DNA of 64,000 nucleotides from positions 372,001 through 436,000 of the forward strand of contig JAZGUH010000565.1 of NCBI GenBank assembly GCA_037893225.1, read 5' to 3'. How positions within the stretch are numbered: position 1 is the stretch's first letter; the number at the start of each line of letters is the position of its first letter. Both the position numbers and the translations under genes were made by a program. This stretch comes from Hippasteria phrygiana. Its lineage: Eukaryota > Echinodermata > Asteroidea > Valvatida > Goniasteridae. Below the pieces are notes generated by a model. The model was not told where the DNA came from and made no database searches. It saw only the letters and a program-made list of their open reading frames with translations. Positions 1 to 9,576 of the stretch are shown in pieces.

Positions 1-218
1 ATTGATGAGTAAAGATGAAAAAACAAAAGTTGATAAAAATTATTTTTATCTCATTTCTTTGCACTCGTTACATGTATGTTTAAAAGGGCTATACATGTAT
101 CTCTAAACATAGTGTTTCTTTTCTGGAAGTCACCCAATATAAGGCTAAAAGCCACTCTAGGTAAAGCGCTACAACAGAGCTGGTGGGGTTGGGACATGAA
201 CCCCCCCCCAAAAAAAAA

Positions 219-272
219 AATTAATAATAATAATAATAAAAAATAAATAAATAAATAAATAAATAAATAAAT
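219..272. repeat. TAA / AAAT microsatellite
   Basis: A run of TAA units passes directly into AAAT (AATA) units. It follows a C-run and A-run at about 200-218. It is simple-sequence DNA within the intron downstream (minus strand) of the exon at 311-430. Confidence 0.9.
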
Positions 273-310
273 TAGTAGACAGGACTCAACCAGTACTCTG
301 CCAGACTCAC

Positions 311-430
311 CAACAATGAGAACTTTCTTGACGACACTCTCCGGAAGACGCTCTGGATCATTAGGATTGGCTGGCAAGATTGTCCGTGGGGATTTTGGAA
401 CACCCACTAAGAGGGTCACAATCACTCCGA
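311..430 (-). CDS. Coding exon 2 of a single-pass membrane protein gene (partial gene)
   Basis: Read on the minus strand, a pyrimidine-rich tract ending TTCATAG (acceptor AG at 431-432) is followed by a 120-nt open segment that ends ATTGTTG and then the donor GTGAGT (GT at 309-310). Both boundaries are phase 1, so it joins in frame to the start-codon exon at 8881-9019. The segment begins with the rest of a hydrophobic stretch (GVIVTLLVG) and continues into a polar part containing KSPRTILPANPNDPERLPES and then VVKKVLIVG. The joined N-terminus has a very short cytoplasmic tip and one signal-anchor helix, as in type II Golgi enzymes. A VLIV-type strand just after the stem region would suit a carbohydrate sulfotransferase, but no diagnostic residue lies in the window, so the family is a guess. 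Remaining exons must lie left of position 1. An unspliced alternative start at 482 also opens this frame. Confidence 0.6.
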
Positions 431-719
431 CTATGAACGGAATAAAAAAGAAACAGAAACATTTTGATGATTTATAAACCATCCAGGATTGTGCAAATTA
501 AGAATATTTTTGACCCGACTCAATAAAATAAATCGTAAGTCCCTGAGCTACTTTTGACTACAGGACGTTAAACATGATACACAATGCAAATCAACAGGAA
601 CTGTCAGGGTTTTCACCCACATCATGTCAATATTCATCATGATGGAAAACTGAGCGATATCAAACTTTTTTATATTCAAAAATTACTGACATTGACAGTG
701 GAAGTGATACATTTTGATG

Positions 720-892
720 TTTTAATTATATCTACATTTTATAATCTGAATTTTTAGATTGTAATGTTTAGTGTTTTTGTGATCTTGTAAATATGAATAT
801 ATTTCTTCTTATTGTACCGGTGAGCAAACATAATTTTCATTTGTGGATCAATAAAGTCATTCTAATACTAATCCTAATTCTAATTCTATTGG
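720..892 (+). mobile_element. 3' tail of a CR1/L2-like non-LTR retrotransposon
   Basis: An AT-rich 3'UTR-like stretch contains AATAAAG at about 850 and ends in imperfect CTAAT/TTCTAA short repeats (857-888). Tails of short tandem repeats after an AATAAA-like signal are typical of 5'-truncated CR1/L2-clade retroposons. No coding part is visible. The call rests only on tail structure. Confidence 0.4.
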
Positions 893-1662
893 CGTGTCAC
901 ACCAGACGGGGGTTGGGGCAACCCTGCCCGTTTTCAATTGTTTCCCTTTTTGGGGGACTCTGTATAAGGTTGGTGGTACAAATTGAATGTTGCATTCTGA
1001 GCGCCTGAATTACTTAACGAGCCTAATGCCGGTTGTATCCAACAGATTTTGGCATTTCCAACTTTTACTAAAAAAATAATAAACCCATCCAAAAAAAAAA
1101 TGAAAAAAAAATAATAGGGTTGGGCCCTGGCATGGGCCCCATTGGATCTGCTTGTAAAAGGACTTGGCGGGACTCGACCACAACTCTGTTAATTGGATAG
1201 TGTAAGAAATAAGACGGCAAGCAGAAAGGAAGTGCTGTTGTCATTTTGTTGATTTTCATCTTGATATAACTACCTGCAGATGCACACATGTTGAAATAAG
1301 CCACTTGGAACAATAACTGTTTGAAAAACACCTGTTTCTAAATGCAAACGTGCAGAACAATGGTTCCATTGCAACTAAAGTTCAAAAGTTGCAGGTTGCA
1401 ATATTTTGGCTGGTCTCTTCAATTGATAAATGAATTCAGATTTTTATCAAAGGAAAATATCAAGTTTCTTTTTTGTGCTAGTGCCAGTAGTTATATTACT
1501 GCAACACATGAGCTGAAATATTATATGAATGCAATTATTTGTCCAGCTTACAACAGTCACTGTGTGGGCTGTTATTTGTGCGGGTCCCTCCTTGAATTTA
1601 TGGTGCGTTTTCTTCACTTCTTAAACTTGCCTTTCTTTGGCGACCGAATTGTAATGAGCCAT

Positions 1663-1810
1663 CTACGACTCAAGTTATTGACTCAAGTTGAGTCACCTTA
1701 TCTTTAAATCATATTAAGTCAGGTCAAATCACTTTCTATTTCAGGTCAAGTCAAGTCAGTTATTTTAGTCCATCAAGTCCAGCCAGACCTCATAGCAAGT
1801 TGAGTTAAAT
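1663..1810. repeat. Degenerate GACTCAAGT / GTCAAGTC repeat
   Basis: Imperfect repeats of GACTCAAGTT and GTCAAGTC occur here. A matching short patch with the same words lies at 3850-3875. Paired subterminal patches of this type can mark the two ends of an old non-autonomous DNA transposon, but no termini or target-site duplication could be recognised. Confidence 0.45.
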
Positions 1811-1839
1811 CACAAAGCATGGTTAATTAAGTCATTATC

Positions 1840-2295
1840 AGTGGTGTAAATTTATCCATGCACAAAGTGTAGGGGAATTGCTCAAGATTTTTTTCTGGGG
1901 AAAATTTTACTATTTAAAAATGTACGCATGTACGCACAACCTACTACATTTTTAAATTTACATTTTTTTTCTACACCCGGGGAGGGGAGCCCTCTGGGGA
2001 ATTCAGCACCCCCCCCCCAAAAAAAATAATTCTGCCCGAGATGTATATGTGGCATATTTCAAAGCAGTATAATAAAGCTCTAAATGGCAGCACAGAACAT
2101 CAAGAGTCTTGGCCCACTATCGACCAATCGTCACATCACTGCGCGAGATGACTTCACAACGGCTCTGATTGGCTGACGTGCAAGATTGCATAAAGTTTGG
2201 ATTCATCAATCAGACATTAGTTTCAGACCACAGCTCTGTCAGATGGATGACACTCAGACTACCCCAGCCCCCCCCCCCCCCCCCCCAAAAAAAAC
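1840..2295. other. Non-genic DNA with two C-run/A-run tracts
   Basis: No convincing gene is present. The segment contains two homopolymer C-runs each followed by A-runs (about 2011-2027 and 2269-2293). Such runs recur near the GCGGATCC-type elements elsewhere in the window. C-runs of this length are prone to slippage and could form i-motif or G-quadruplex structures. Confidence 0.5.
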
Positions 2296-2427
2296 CCTGT
2301 AATTTGGCCAATGCCAGTAATAACAAATCAAATGAATTGGATGGTTTTAAAAGCTAATTTCACACAGGCATTGTCTTTTCTGTTCATTTTGAGTTTGTTT
2401 ATTGAACAACAAGGTTGAAAAGTTTGT

Positions 2428-2580
2428 AATCCAGGGGCAGATCCAGTGTGCCATTATATATTTTCAATTTAATACTTTCCCTTTGCAGGGGGTGGGGTGG
2501 AAGTAGTAAGACGGGTGGAAGTAGTGGGGGGGGGGGGGGTAGAGGTGGAAGGCATCTCCGCCCCCTGAACCCGCTAGTAG
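2428..2580. mobile_element. Degenerate copy of the G-run 'GGATCC' MITE-like family
   Basis: The left side reads CCAGGGGCAGATCCAG and the right side carries CCGCCCCCTGAACCCGC, with long G-runs between. The layout matches the copies at 7482-7834 and 10919-11129, which start near GGCGGATCC and contain G-runs. There is no coding potential. Confidence 0.4.
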
Positions 2581-2599
2581 TAAAGTGAAGTAAAAAGCA

Positions 2600-3130
2600 A
2601 CTCATGTTTAGCATCCCCGTCCACCTACTTTTTGGGGGCTGCCTAGATTTAATTTTTTATTTTTACCAGTGAAAAAATGAGGTGAAAAACCCCAAAATGT
2701 CAAGCCATCCATCGGAAAATAAAATACAAGCTTACTAAAATGATTAAAACACTGTAAAAAATTTCTCTTGTCTAACATGTCTCTTTCATTTTTGTATCTT
2801 TGGACAATTAAAAAACCTGGGGTTGACAGAAATTTTAAAAAGAAGGGCGGCCATCTTGAAAATATAAAATAAAAACCCCTCCTCCGTTTGTTTAAACCCC
2901 GGACGTTGAATTTTCTTTTTTTACTTGGCCTAAATGTGCCTCTTGACTTATATAGGCCACTATTTTTATATGCAGCTGTCCCTACAGCTCCGCAACGTAA
3001 CAGGTGCATTTCACATAGAACCCTCTCTCATTATTGAAGAGTGGTTAATATTCATCAAAAGTAATGAAACATTTGATATTGCATAGATTGGCAATCTTTT
3101 GGTTATAATATCGGCTGTGTGCACAATGCA
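2600..3130. other. No recognisable gene
   Basis: Open frames here have no recognisable domain, no supporting splice signals and strongly biased composition. Nothing further can be supported. Confidence 0.5.
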
Positions 3131-3522
3131 ATAACCCTTTGCGTACGGAAGACGTCTGTGGATGCAAAAAACCAGTGGCACCAGGCCGGATGACGCCTAC
3201 TGCCGTTATTTGTATACCCAGCGCGATATGGGGCAGAGGGGTATACCCCCCTTTTGTCCCTATACCATATACACTCTCTAGCCTATTATTACCTAACAGT
3301 AACACATCCCCCCTAGAGATCTTAAATGAATTCCTGAGATTCCGGGAACACAATGACCAACACAAAAGAGGGGGGTTCTCTCTGCCCCATATCGTGCATC
3401 ATATGGTTATTTGTGCAGTTTCAATCTATTGTTGGAATATTGTGTATGTTACGCTTGACTGCACAAACACATTGTGGCCATTTCACTTGGCTGCCATAAA
3501 AAAAACATACTCAAGGGGTTAA
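3131..3522. mobile_element. MITE-like element with internal inverted repeat, copy 1
   Basis: The segment starts near TAACCCTTTGCGTACGG and ends near CTCAAGGGGTTA, so its ends are inverted (TAACCC/GGGTTA). Inside, about 30 bp around GATATGGGGCAGAG (3225-3254) are inverted at 3364-3393. The right third shares many words with 9665-9803 (for example GGCTGCA/GCTTGACTGC and the terminal CAAGGGGTTA), so this is a dispersed family. No transposase is present. Confidence 0.55.
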
Positions 3523-3657
3523 GACACTGTGTTCTGAACTCAACATTTACATGTGTGCAATCCCTTTGTTTTATGTTCACTGTGGTACAGTCATCCATTC
3601 ATTTAATTATTAGCTTCCTGCTCTTATCCATTTACAATTTCTTTTTCAGTGCAAAAC

Positions 3658-3717
3658 TGAGGTAATGTTTATAAAGGCAAATATCATGCATTATTAGCCT
3701 TTATAAACATTACCTCA
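3658..3717. repeat. Perfect 21-bp inverted repeat (hairpin), 18-nt spacer
   Basis: The arm at 3658-3678 (TGAGGTAATGTTTATAAAGG plus one base) is exactly complementary to 3697-3717, separated by 18 nt. A perfect stem in otherwise unstructured DNA suggests a recent foldback or MITE remnant, or a structured RNA. There is no terminator context. Confidence 0.85.
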
Positions 3718-4041
3718 ATACAGGAATATAAAGACAATTTCCTATTTTTCTTATTAATTTAATTACCCTGCTAGCAAAATAATATCAATCTGATTAAAAA
3801 CATGTATATTTCCTGCCACGTAAAATATACCGGTAATACAGTAATTTGTAGACTTGACTCAAGTTGGACTTGAATCTATATCCCCTTAGATAGCCCCAGT
3901 GTTGTAGTCAAGACCTTTGGGTCCGGGTCAGGGTCCAGGACCGAGATCGAGACAAAGGCTTTCGAGACCGAGACCGAGATCGAGACCAGCTCTTTCGTGA
4001 CCGAGACCAAGACTTCCAAGACAGATTTTTGCAGGCCGAGA

Positions 4042-4640
4042 TAGGGGTGTGCACCGGAACCGGGTACCCGAGTACCCGACCGTTCATGTCTAGAACCGGT
4101 TTCAGATTATGGAATCGAGTACCCGTACAACTTTATATTATCGCATAGTAACTTCCCAGACAATGAAAAAGCAAAGATTTTGAAAGTTATTTGTCAAGAA
4201 TTTTCAAAATTAAAACCAGACTACATGGGAAACCAGCACAGATTTCACGTTTATGCATGCTCACCAAAGTTGACAAAGGGAATTTACCGGTCGTGGTTTT
4301 TGTAGTCTGGGTATGGATAAAAAGCCTCGACGAGACATAATAGCATGCCTTATTCCACAATAAATACAACTGTAAAAGCTTCCATCTTTTGTAATATGTT
4401 GGCGCATGCATGTGCCGGCACACACAAAGGTTGAGAAGTGATCGTATTTACTGGACACTGAGGCATGAGATTTTTCAGACTTTTGTCTGAAATCAGACTT
4501 TTTGAATCTCAGAGAAAGTCATTGTTACAACTTCTCGGATTGGAAGTTTTGGGTTGGGTTTCTTTAACGGGTACCCGGGTACCCGTATTTTTTTCAATCG
4601 GGTACCCGGTACTTTTACTAGCAGTAAATGCACACCCCTA
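4042..4640. mobile_element. Non-autonomous hAT element (599 bp), perfect 12-bp TIR and 8-bp TSD
   Basis: The element begins TAGGGGTGTGCA and ends with the exact inverse TGCACACCCCTA. It is flanked by GGCCGAGA at 4034-4041 and again at 4641-4648, an 8-bp target-site duplication, the hAT hallmark. It interrupts the GACCGA repeat of the surrounding element. Just inside the termini are several copies of the palindrome CGGGTACCCG (4061-4080; 4568-4613), probable subterminal transposase-binding repeats. The remaining interior has no transposase ORF. Confidence 0.9.
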
Positions 4641-4721
4641 GGCCGAGACCGTGATCACAACTTCCGAGAATGAGACCGAGACCGCAACTTCCGAGACCAA
4701 GACCGAGACCAAACATGAATA

Positions 4722-5040
4722 AAAATATATGGCGTTGAATCTGATTTCCCCTTATGGAGTGTTGTGCCCTGCTTTAGATAAAAGTGTTTAAAAAGATAAC
4801 TTCCCGCAGATGATAATTTGTGCTAATGACTCATATAAAAGGTGAATATGGGGCATCATCTTATAAAAAAAAACATGAAGTCAGCTTTAACAAGGTCCAT
4901 TATCTTCAACCAGTTTAAGTCGGAGGACGAGTTAACACGAACTGGCTGTTTAAAAACACGGGCACATCTGACGGGTTAAAACGTCAAGCTTGCCTCGACT
5001 CACCTCCGGAAGACGTCTCAACACGCTATTCCCTTATTTG
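4722..5040. other. No recognisable gene
   Basis: Non-coding AT-rich spacer between the GACCGA repeat and the 195-bp satellite. No element ends or ORF with recognisable motifs were seen. Confidence 0.5.
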
Positions 5041-5044
5041 TTTT

Positions 5045-5046
<2 letters not shown>

Positions 5047-5075
<29 letters not shown>
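5047..5075. repeat. AC dinucleotide microsatellite
   Basis: Uninterrupted AC repeat just before the first unit of the 195-bp satellite. A short CACACACAC also sits inside every 195-bp unit, so the microsatellite may derive from the same unit. Confidence 0.95.
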
Positions 5076-5077
<2 letters not shown>

Positions 5078-5089
5078 CATGTAAACGGG

Positions 5090-6430
5090 TGCAATCGTGG
5101 ACCTCCCATTGTTCCTCTTTTGTTTATACTCTAACTTTTTCGGAAGGCCTCCCATTGGTTTTGTACACGATTTTCAATCGTGGACGTTAGGTCAAACGTG
5201 GACCCTTTGTCTACGCTCGAATTCTTTTGTCCTAGGTCCACGATTGCCGGCATATACAAACTCACACACACACAAGTGTGTAAATACCTGCAATCGTGGA
5301 TGTCCCATTGTTCCTCTTTTGTTTGTACTTTTTTTCGGAAGGCCTCCCATTGGTTTTGTACACGATTTTCAATCGTGGACGTTAGGTCAAACGTGGACCC
5401 TTTGTCTACGCTCGAATTCTTTTGTCCTAGGTCCACGATTGCCGGCATATACAAACTCACACACACACAAGTGTGTAAATACCTGCAATCGTGGATGTCC
5501 CATTGTTCCTCTTTTGTTTGTACTTTTTTTCGGAAGGCCTCCCATTGGTTTTGTACACGATTTTCAATCGTGGACGTTAGGTCAAACGTGGACCCTTTGT
5601 CTACGCTCGAATTCTTTTGTCCTAGGTCCACGATTGCCGGCATATACAAACTCACACACACACAAGTGTGTAAATACCTGCAATCGTGGATGTCCCATTG
5701 TTCCTCTTTTGTTTGTACTTTTTTTCGGAAGGCCTCCCATTGGTTTTGTACACGATTTTCAATCGTGGACGTTAGGTCAAACGTGGACCCTTTGTCTACG
5801 CTCGAATTCTTTTGTCCTAGGTCCACGATTGCCGGCATATACAAACTCACACACACACAAGTGTGTAAATACCTGCAATCGTGGATGTCCCATTGTTCCT
5901 CTTTTGTTTGTACTTTTTTTCGGAAGGCCTCCCATTGGTTTTGTACACGATTTTCAATCGTGGACGTTAGGTCAAACGTGGACCCTTTGTCTACGCTCGA
6001 ATTCTTTTGTCCTAGGTCCACGATTGCCGGCATATACAAACTCACACACACACAAGTGTGTAAATACCTGCAATCGTGGATGTCCCATTGTTCCTCTTTT
6101 GTTTGTACTTTTTTTCGGAAGGCCTCCCATTGGTTTTGTACACGATTTTCAATCGTGGACGTTAGGTCAAACGTGGACCCTTTGTCTACGCTCGAATTCT
6201 TTTGTCCTAGGTCCACGATTGCCGGCATATACAAACTCACACACACACAAGTGTGTAAATACCTGCAATCGTGGATGTCCCATTGTTCCTCTTTTGTTTG
6301 TACTTTTTTTCGGAAGGCCTCCCATTGGTTTTGTACACGATTTTCAATCGTGGACGTTAGGTCAAACGTGGACCCCTTTGTCTACGCTCGAATTCTTTTG
6401 TCCTAGGTCCACGATTGCCGGCATATACAT
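5090..6430. repeat. 195-bp tandem satellite, about 7 copies
   Basis: The landmark TAAATACCTG recurs at 5281, 5476, 5671, 5866, 6061 and so on, exactly every 195 bp. The middle copies are identical; the first and last are slightly divergent or partial. Each unit holds CAATCGTGGA twice, its inverse TCCACGATTG once, a CCCATTGG...TTTGTACACGATTTT segment and a short AC run. Since 195 is divisible by three, frames on both strands stay open for 370-470 codons. These are repeat artefacts rather than genes. The near-identity implies recent expansion. Confidence 0.95.
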
Positions 6431-6454
6431 ACTCACACACACATATACGCGTTT

Positions 6455-6635
6455 TTGCATCCCTGTGGAGACATGGCATTGTTCTCCCCTTTGTCCCTGT
6501 ACTTAAGCAAACCCCCATAGACTTTGTACACAAAATTCCTTGTGGAGCAAACCTAACCCATAGAATTGCCCTGTGGAGACCTATTGAGTCCCTTTGTTCG
6601 CATTGTGTTCATGTCTCCACAGGGTACGGAATATC
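6455..6635. repeat. Diverged paralogue of the 195-bp satellite unit
   Basis: The order of landmarks follows the 195-bp unit (CATTGTTC, TTTGT, GTACTT, CCCATAG, TTTGTACAC, CCCTTTGT), but the repeated word CAATCGTGGA is replaced at each equivalent place by CCCTGTGGAGAC (6461 and 6560) and, inverted, by GTCTCCACAGGG (about 6613-6624). An AC microsatellite follows at 6640-6670. Confidence 0.65.
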
Positions 6636-6639
6636 TCTC

Positions 6640-6670
6640 CACACACACACACACACACACATACACACAC
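6640..6670. repeat. AC dinucleotide microsatellite
   Basis: AC repeat with one T interruption directly after the diverged satellite unit, mirroring the AC run inside the 195-bp units. Confidence 0.9.
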
Positions 6671-6679
6671 AAAGTCAGA

Positions 6680-7130
6680 GAAGTCTGTGGAGGCGGACCG
6701 TGTATTGAACTTGAACTTGGCCACTGTGCACGGCCTGTTCTACAATTTACGCTGCAGTGGGCACACCGGAGTATTGAAATATGAGGTTTCGCCAAGAAAT
6801 ATCGTACAAATACTGTTGAAATGACTCTTGCGAACCAGTATTTGTGGTGTTTGGCTGTATATCAGAAGTTGGCTGTTATATTTTGATTTTTTTGAAAACC
6901 GAAATTTTCGGCAAAAATAATCCCGGCGCGAACTGGTTAATTATACAAGATATTTATTCGACATGGAAGGGCAATGTTTTGAAGTTGAGTTGAGTTGAGC
7001 ATGGAGCAAAAAGCATCAAACTTGTCTATCTATTTGCACACTTGTGCAATTAAGCGCGCTTGTCTTTGGAAGCCTGTACGATGTGCACAAGTGAAATACA
7101 TGGGCGATTCACATCTGCAGGTACCTCAAG
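6680..7130. other. No recognisable gene
   Basis: Non-coding interior of the composite element. A short GTTGA repeat lies near 6983. Nothing else could be supported. Confidence 0.5.
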
Positions 7131-7420
7131 GGTAAAACCCGAGACCTTGGTATCTGAGACCAAGACCGAGACCTGCACATTCAAGACCAAGACCAGCCCT
7201 CCCAGACGAGACTGAGACCAAGACCTTAAAAAACCGAGACCAGGTGGGACCAGGTCTCGAGACCTACAACACTGCCCATTACTGCATACGCCACACGTGT
7301 AATGATGCTACAGTGATTGCCCGTATGTCAAACGATAAGTGCCTCTGATGACATCATCCTTTGCTAATGAAAAAGATAATTTGCATTAGCATAACAAAAA
7401 TCAACAAAATTGTAAAATAC

Positions 7421-7935
7421 AGTAGAACGCCACTATAATGGACATCATGGGATCCACAAAAAATGTTCACTATAGTGGTCATCAGGCGCGGATCCAGAGG
7501 GGGGGGGGGGGTGGTTTGGGGGTCGAAATCCCCTGCTCGTTGCCATTTCTTTCTTTTTTTCTATATTTGTTTTTTTTCTAGTAGGGGCCTACGCCTAAAG
7601 TTGCAAACCAGAAACCCTACATGTCTTATTTTGCCTATAGGTAAGAACAAAACAAAGAGGTTAAATGGCGCCACCAATGGTGAGAAGTTGTGTCAACCCC
7701 CCCCCCCCCCCCCCCCCCCCCCTACTTGTAAACAAAAATTCGCAGACGGAACATTTTGGGACTCGCCTTTCTGGGCAAATTTCAGAACCACCCCCCCCCC
7801 CCCCCCCTGCAAAAAATCCTGGACCCACTCCTGATCATTCGTTCTAGTGAATAATGGCGTGTATTGAATACATCCATTTGGGAGCCAAAGATGATGTTCA
7901 TCATAGCCAAATGTTCGGTATAGTGGTGTGTAATA
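7421..7935. mobile_element. Split MITE with CAGTAGAACGCCACTATA-type end
   Basis: The left end reads CAGTAGAACGCCACTATA. Related words (GTTCACTATAGTGG at 7464, GGTATAGTGGTG at 7917) occur inverted at the right side, near 7917-7953. The element is split by the G-run element at 7482-7834. CAGTAGAAC...CACTATA ends are common for Tc/mariner- or pogo-like MITEs. Boundaries are approximate. Confidence 0.45.
7482..7834. mobile_element. G-run 'GGATCC' MITE-like element, full copy
   Basis: The ends TCAGGCGCGGATCCAG and CTGGACCCACTCCTGA are imperfect inverted repeats, flanked on both sides by TCA (possible 3-bp target duplication). The interior has a G-run near the left end and two C-runs. The central part (GGGGCCTACGCCTAAAGT through GAGGTTAAATGGCGCCACCA) is strongly similar to 11010-11115, defining the family. 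Confidence 0.6.
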
Positions 7936-8015
7936 AAACTCCTCTGACATGGCCCCCATTTAATCATGATTATGTAAAAACAGCAAACCGTAGACCTAAA
8001 TGTATCTATAGGATC

Positions 8016-8339
8016 TTCACACTAGGCAAATATCGGGGTAGACATGGGGGGTTGGGGGTGTGACACAAATAGTTGATTCTGTTGCCAAATTTGTGTCACT
8101 GGCAACAAAATCAGCAAAATTGTAAATAGTTGAGATTCTTGCCCCGCGTTGAAACACTTGTCCAGGTTTAAAGTGCGAAATGAGCAGGGGTGAGTTTGCC
8201 CGGGTTGAACTCGATACAAGTGTGAAACCATACAGGGTTGAATGCAGGGTTGAAAATTCCAGGTTATCTATCAACCCACGGTGGCCCTGGAGCTTGCCCT
8301 CGGTTGACTCCAACCCGGGTTGAAAGGCTCTAGTGTGAA
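8016..8339. mobile_element. MITE with TTCACACTAG inverted ends
   Basis: The left end TTCACACTAGGC and right end CTCTAGTGTGAA are inverted. The interior contains repeated GGGTTGAA and AACCCGGGTTGAA words. It is non-coding and lies in the putative large intron of the minus-strand gene. Confidence 0.55.
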
Positions 8340-8385
8340 AAGGCCGCGTGGTATGTAAAAAAACTCTAGGGTAAGATTATGTTAA

Positions 8386-8819
8386 AGGTAGTATACAACA
8401 TTTGCAAACATAAAACAACAAAACTACTGAACTATTACGAAATACCGTACTAGACTTTTTAAGTAAATGGCAGTCTCAAGCATCTTGTGAAATCATGGCA
8501 CCTGGTGTGCTGTCATTTTCAAGAAAAGTTGAAATTTATATCGTTTTCCAACAATCGTTGCAAATTGTCTAGTTCCCCGACCTGATAATTCCCTGACATC
8601 TATAAGTTGCTCCGTTTTGTCTTAAGTATGGTCAGGGAACCTGACTACTAGAACAGAATTTGTTCTCTCCGTTTTCCCAGCATCTGTGCAAACAAAACTA
8701 TGAACATCAGGTCAGTGTTACAGTACGGTATTTGCTAGTACGCTATAAAATACCAACCCCCAAGAAATCCATTTATTTCAAAAAAATTACAGCAAAAGCA
8801 AATGGTGTATATACTACCT
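8386..8819. mobile_element. piggyBac-type MITE flanked by TTAA
   Basis: TTAA at 8382-8385 and 8820-8823 flank inverted ends AGGTAGTATA(C)A and TATACTACCT, with GCAAATG/CATTTGC continuing the inverted match. A TTAA target duplication is the piggyBac hallmark. There is no transposase. The left half (8386-8572) has an inverted relative at 10667-10870. Confidence 0.7.
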
Positions 8820-8880
8820 TTAAATCATGCAAAAGTGTCTTTATATCAATGGAGCTTTAGAAAGTGAGTAAAATACATAC

Positions 8881-9019
8881 CAATAACAATGCCCACAACT
8901 GCCTTGTATCCCATGCTGCTGAAAGGATGTATTGGATCTGGCTCTCGGGCTCTCCAAGATTTGAGTCTTGATTGATGAGATTAAGGAGTCCTGCAGGCCT
9001 GATTCTGTGCATTTGCGTC
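8881..9019 (-). CDS. Start-codon exon of the single-pass membrane protein gene
   Basis: On the minus strand a T-run plus CCTAATGCAG acceptor (AG at 9020-9021) opens a 139-nt exon that ends ATTGTTATTG before the donor GTATGT (GT at 8879-8880). The coding part is 8881-8914: ATG at 8914-8912, giving MGYKAVVGIVI plus one base (phase 1). Joining to the exon at 430 completes a valine codon and continues with GVIVTLLVG, making an uninterrupted hydrophobic helix of about 17 residues. That in-frame continuity supports the pairing across an 8.4-kb intron. Positions 8915-9019 would be 5'UTR, containing an upstream ATG in another frame that meets a stop early in the next exon. An acceptor at this 5' end implies a further upstream non-coding exon. 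Confidence 0.6.
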
Positions 9020-9252
9020 CTGCATTAGGAAAAAAAATCCAGTTTAATGTCAGAAAGAGTTAGGTCAAAGGTTACTGCCAGGCCTAGCTTGGCCTTCTGT
9101 GAGACTACTATGCACGCATTATTATACTGTATACACACTCTCTCTTCATGTGTGTTCTTGCATTCAAAAGCTGGATTTGAAGCAAGAACTGAAGCATGGT
9201 AAAATGATTTCAATCAGTAATGGACAGCGGCAGCGATTTCTCATCAATTAGG

Positions 9253-9425
9253 TTAAGGGGGGGGGGGGGAGGGGGGCGGAGGAAAAAGCACACAACCAAC
9301 AATAACTGTTATAAAGCATTTGAAAATATGTGCTGATCTTTGTGCATTACGGTGCACACTGCATACTGGTTCATGTGAAAGCCAACAGGGAATTATTGGG
9401 GGGGGGGGGGGGTGGGGAGGGGGCA
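9253..9425. repeat. Two long G-runs (G-quadruplex-prone)
   Basis: G-rich tracts lie at about 9257-9282 and 9399-9422. They could form G-quadruplexes and resemble the G-runs of the GGATCC elements, but no element ends are visible here. Confidence 0.6.
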
Positions 9426-9576
9426 CTGCCATAGCCATAGCCATCCCCTCCCCGAAAAAGGGACCTATAAATGTAGAAATATATGTATTAGATTCCAGTC
9501 CTTTGCAGTCTTTGAAACCCCAAAACTTCAGCAAAAGACATGAATAATAGTTAAAAACACACATGAACAAAGTTTT

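Larger units (their letters stand above)
3897..7274. mobile_element. Composite element bounded by CAGTGTTGTAG ends with GACCGA subterminal repeats
   Basis: The left end reads CAGTGTTGTAGTCAAGACC and the right end is its near inverse (GGTCTCGAGACC then CTACAACACTG). Inside each end lies a degenerate tandem of GAGACCGAGACC words (3925-4033 continued at 4641-4721; 7139-7260). CAGTGTTGTAG-type ends with such subterminal repeats suit hAT-type non-autonomous elements. I could not find a clean 8-bp target duplication. The interior carries a younger hAT insertion and the 195-bp satellite, so the 3.4-kb unit is a nested composite. Confidence 0.55.

Noticed and set aside
51..482. The whole 143-codon minus-strand ORF as a gene
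   Set aside because: Only 311-430 has matching acceptor and donor; the remainder translates a microsatellite and intron sequence.
2608..3009. 133-codon minus-strand ORF with basic N-terminal half
   Set aside because: No homology I recognise, no splice signals, and low-complexity composition.
5097..6506. Long ORFs (up to 469 codons) over the 195-bp satellite
   Set aside because: They follow from the period of 195 being a multiple of three; several frames on both strands are open at once and no domain is recognisable.
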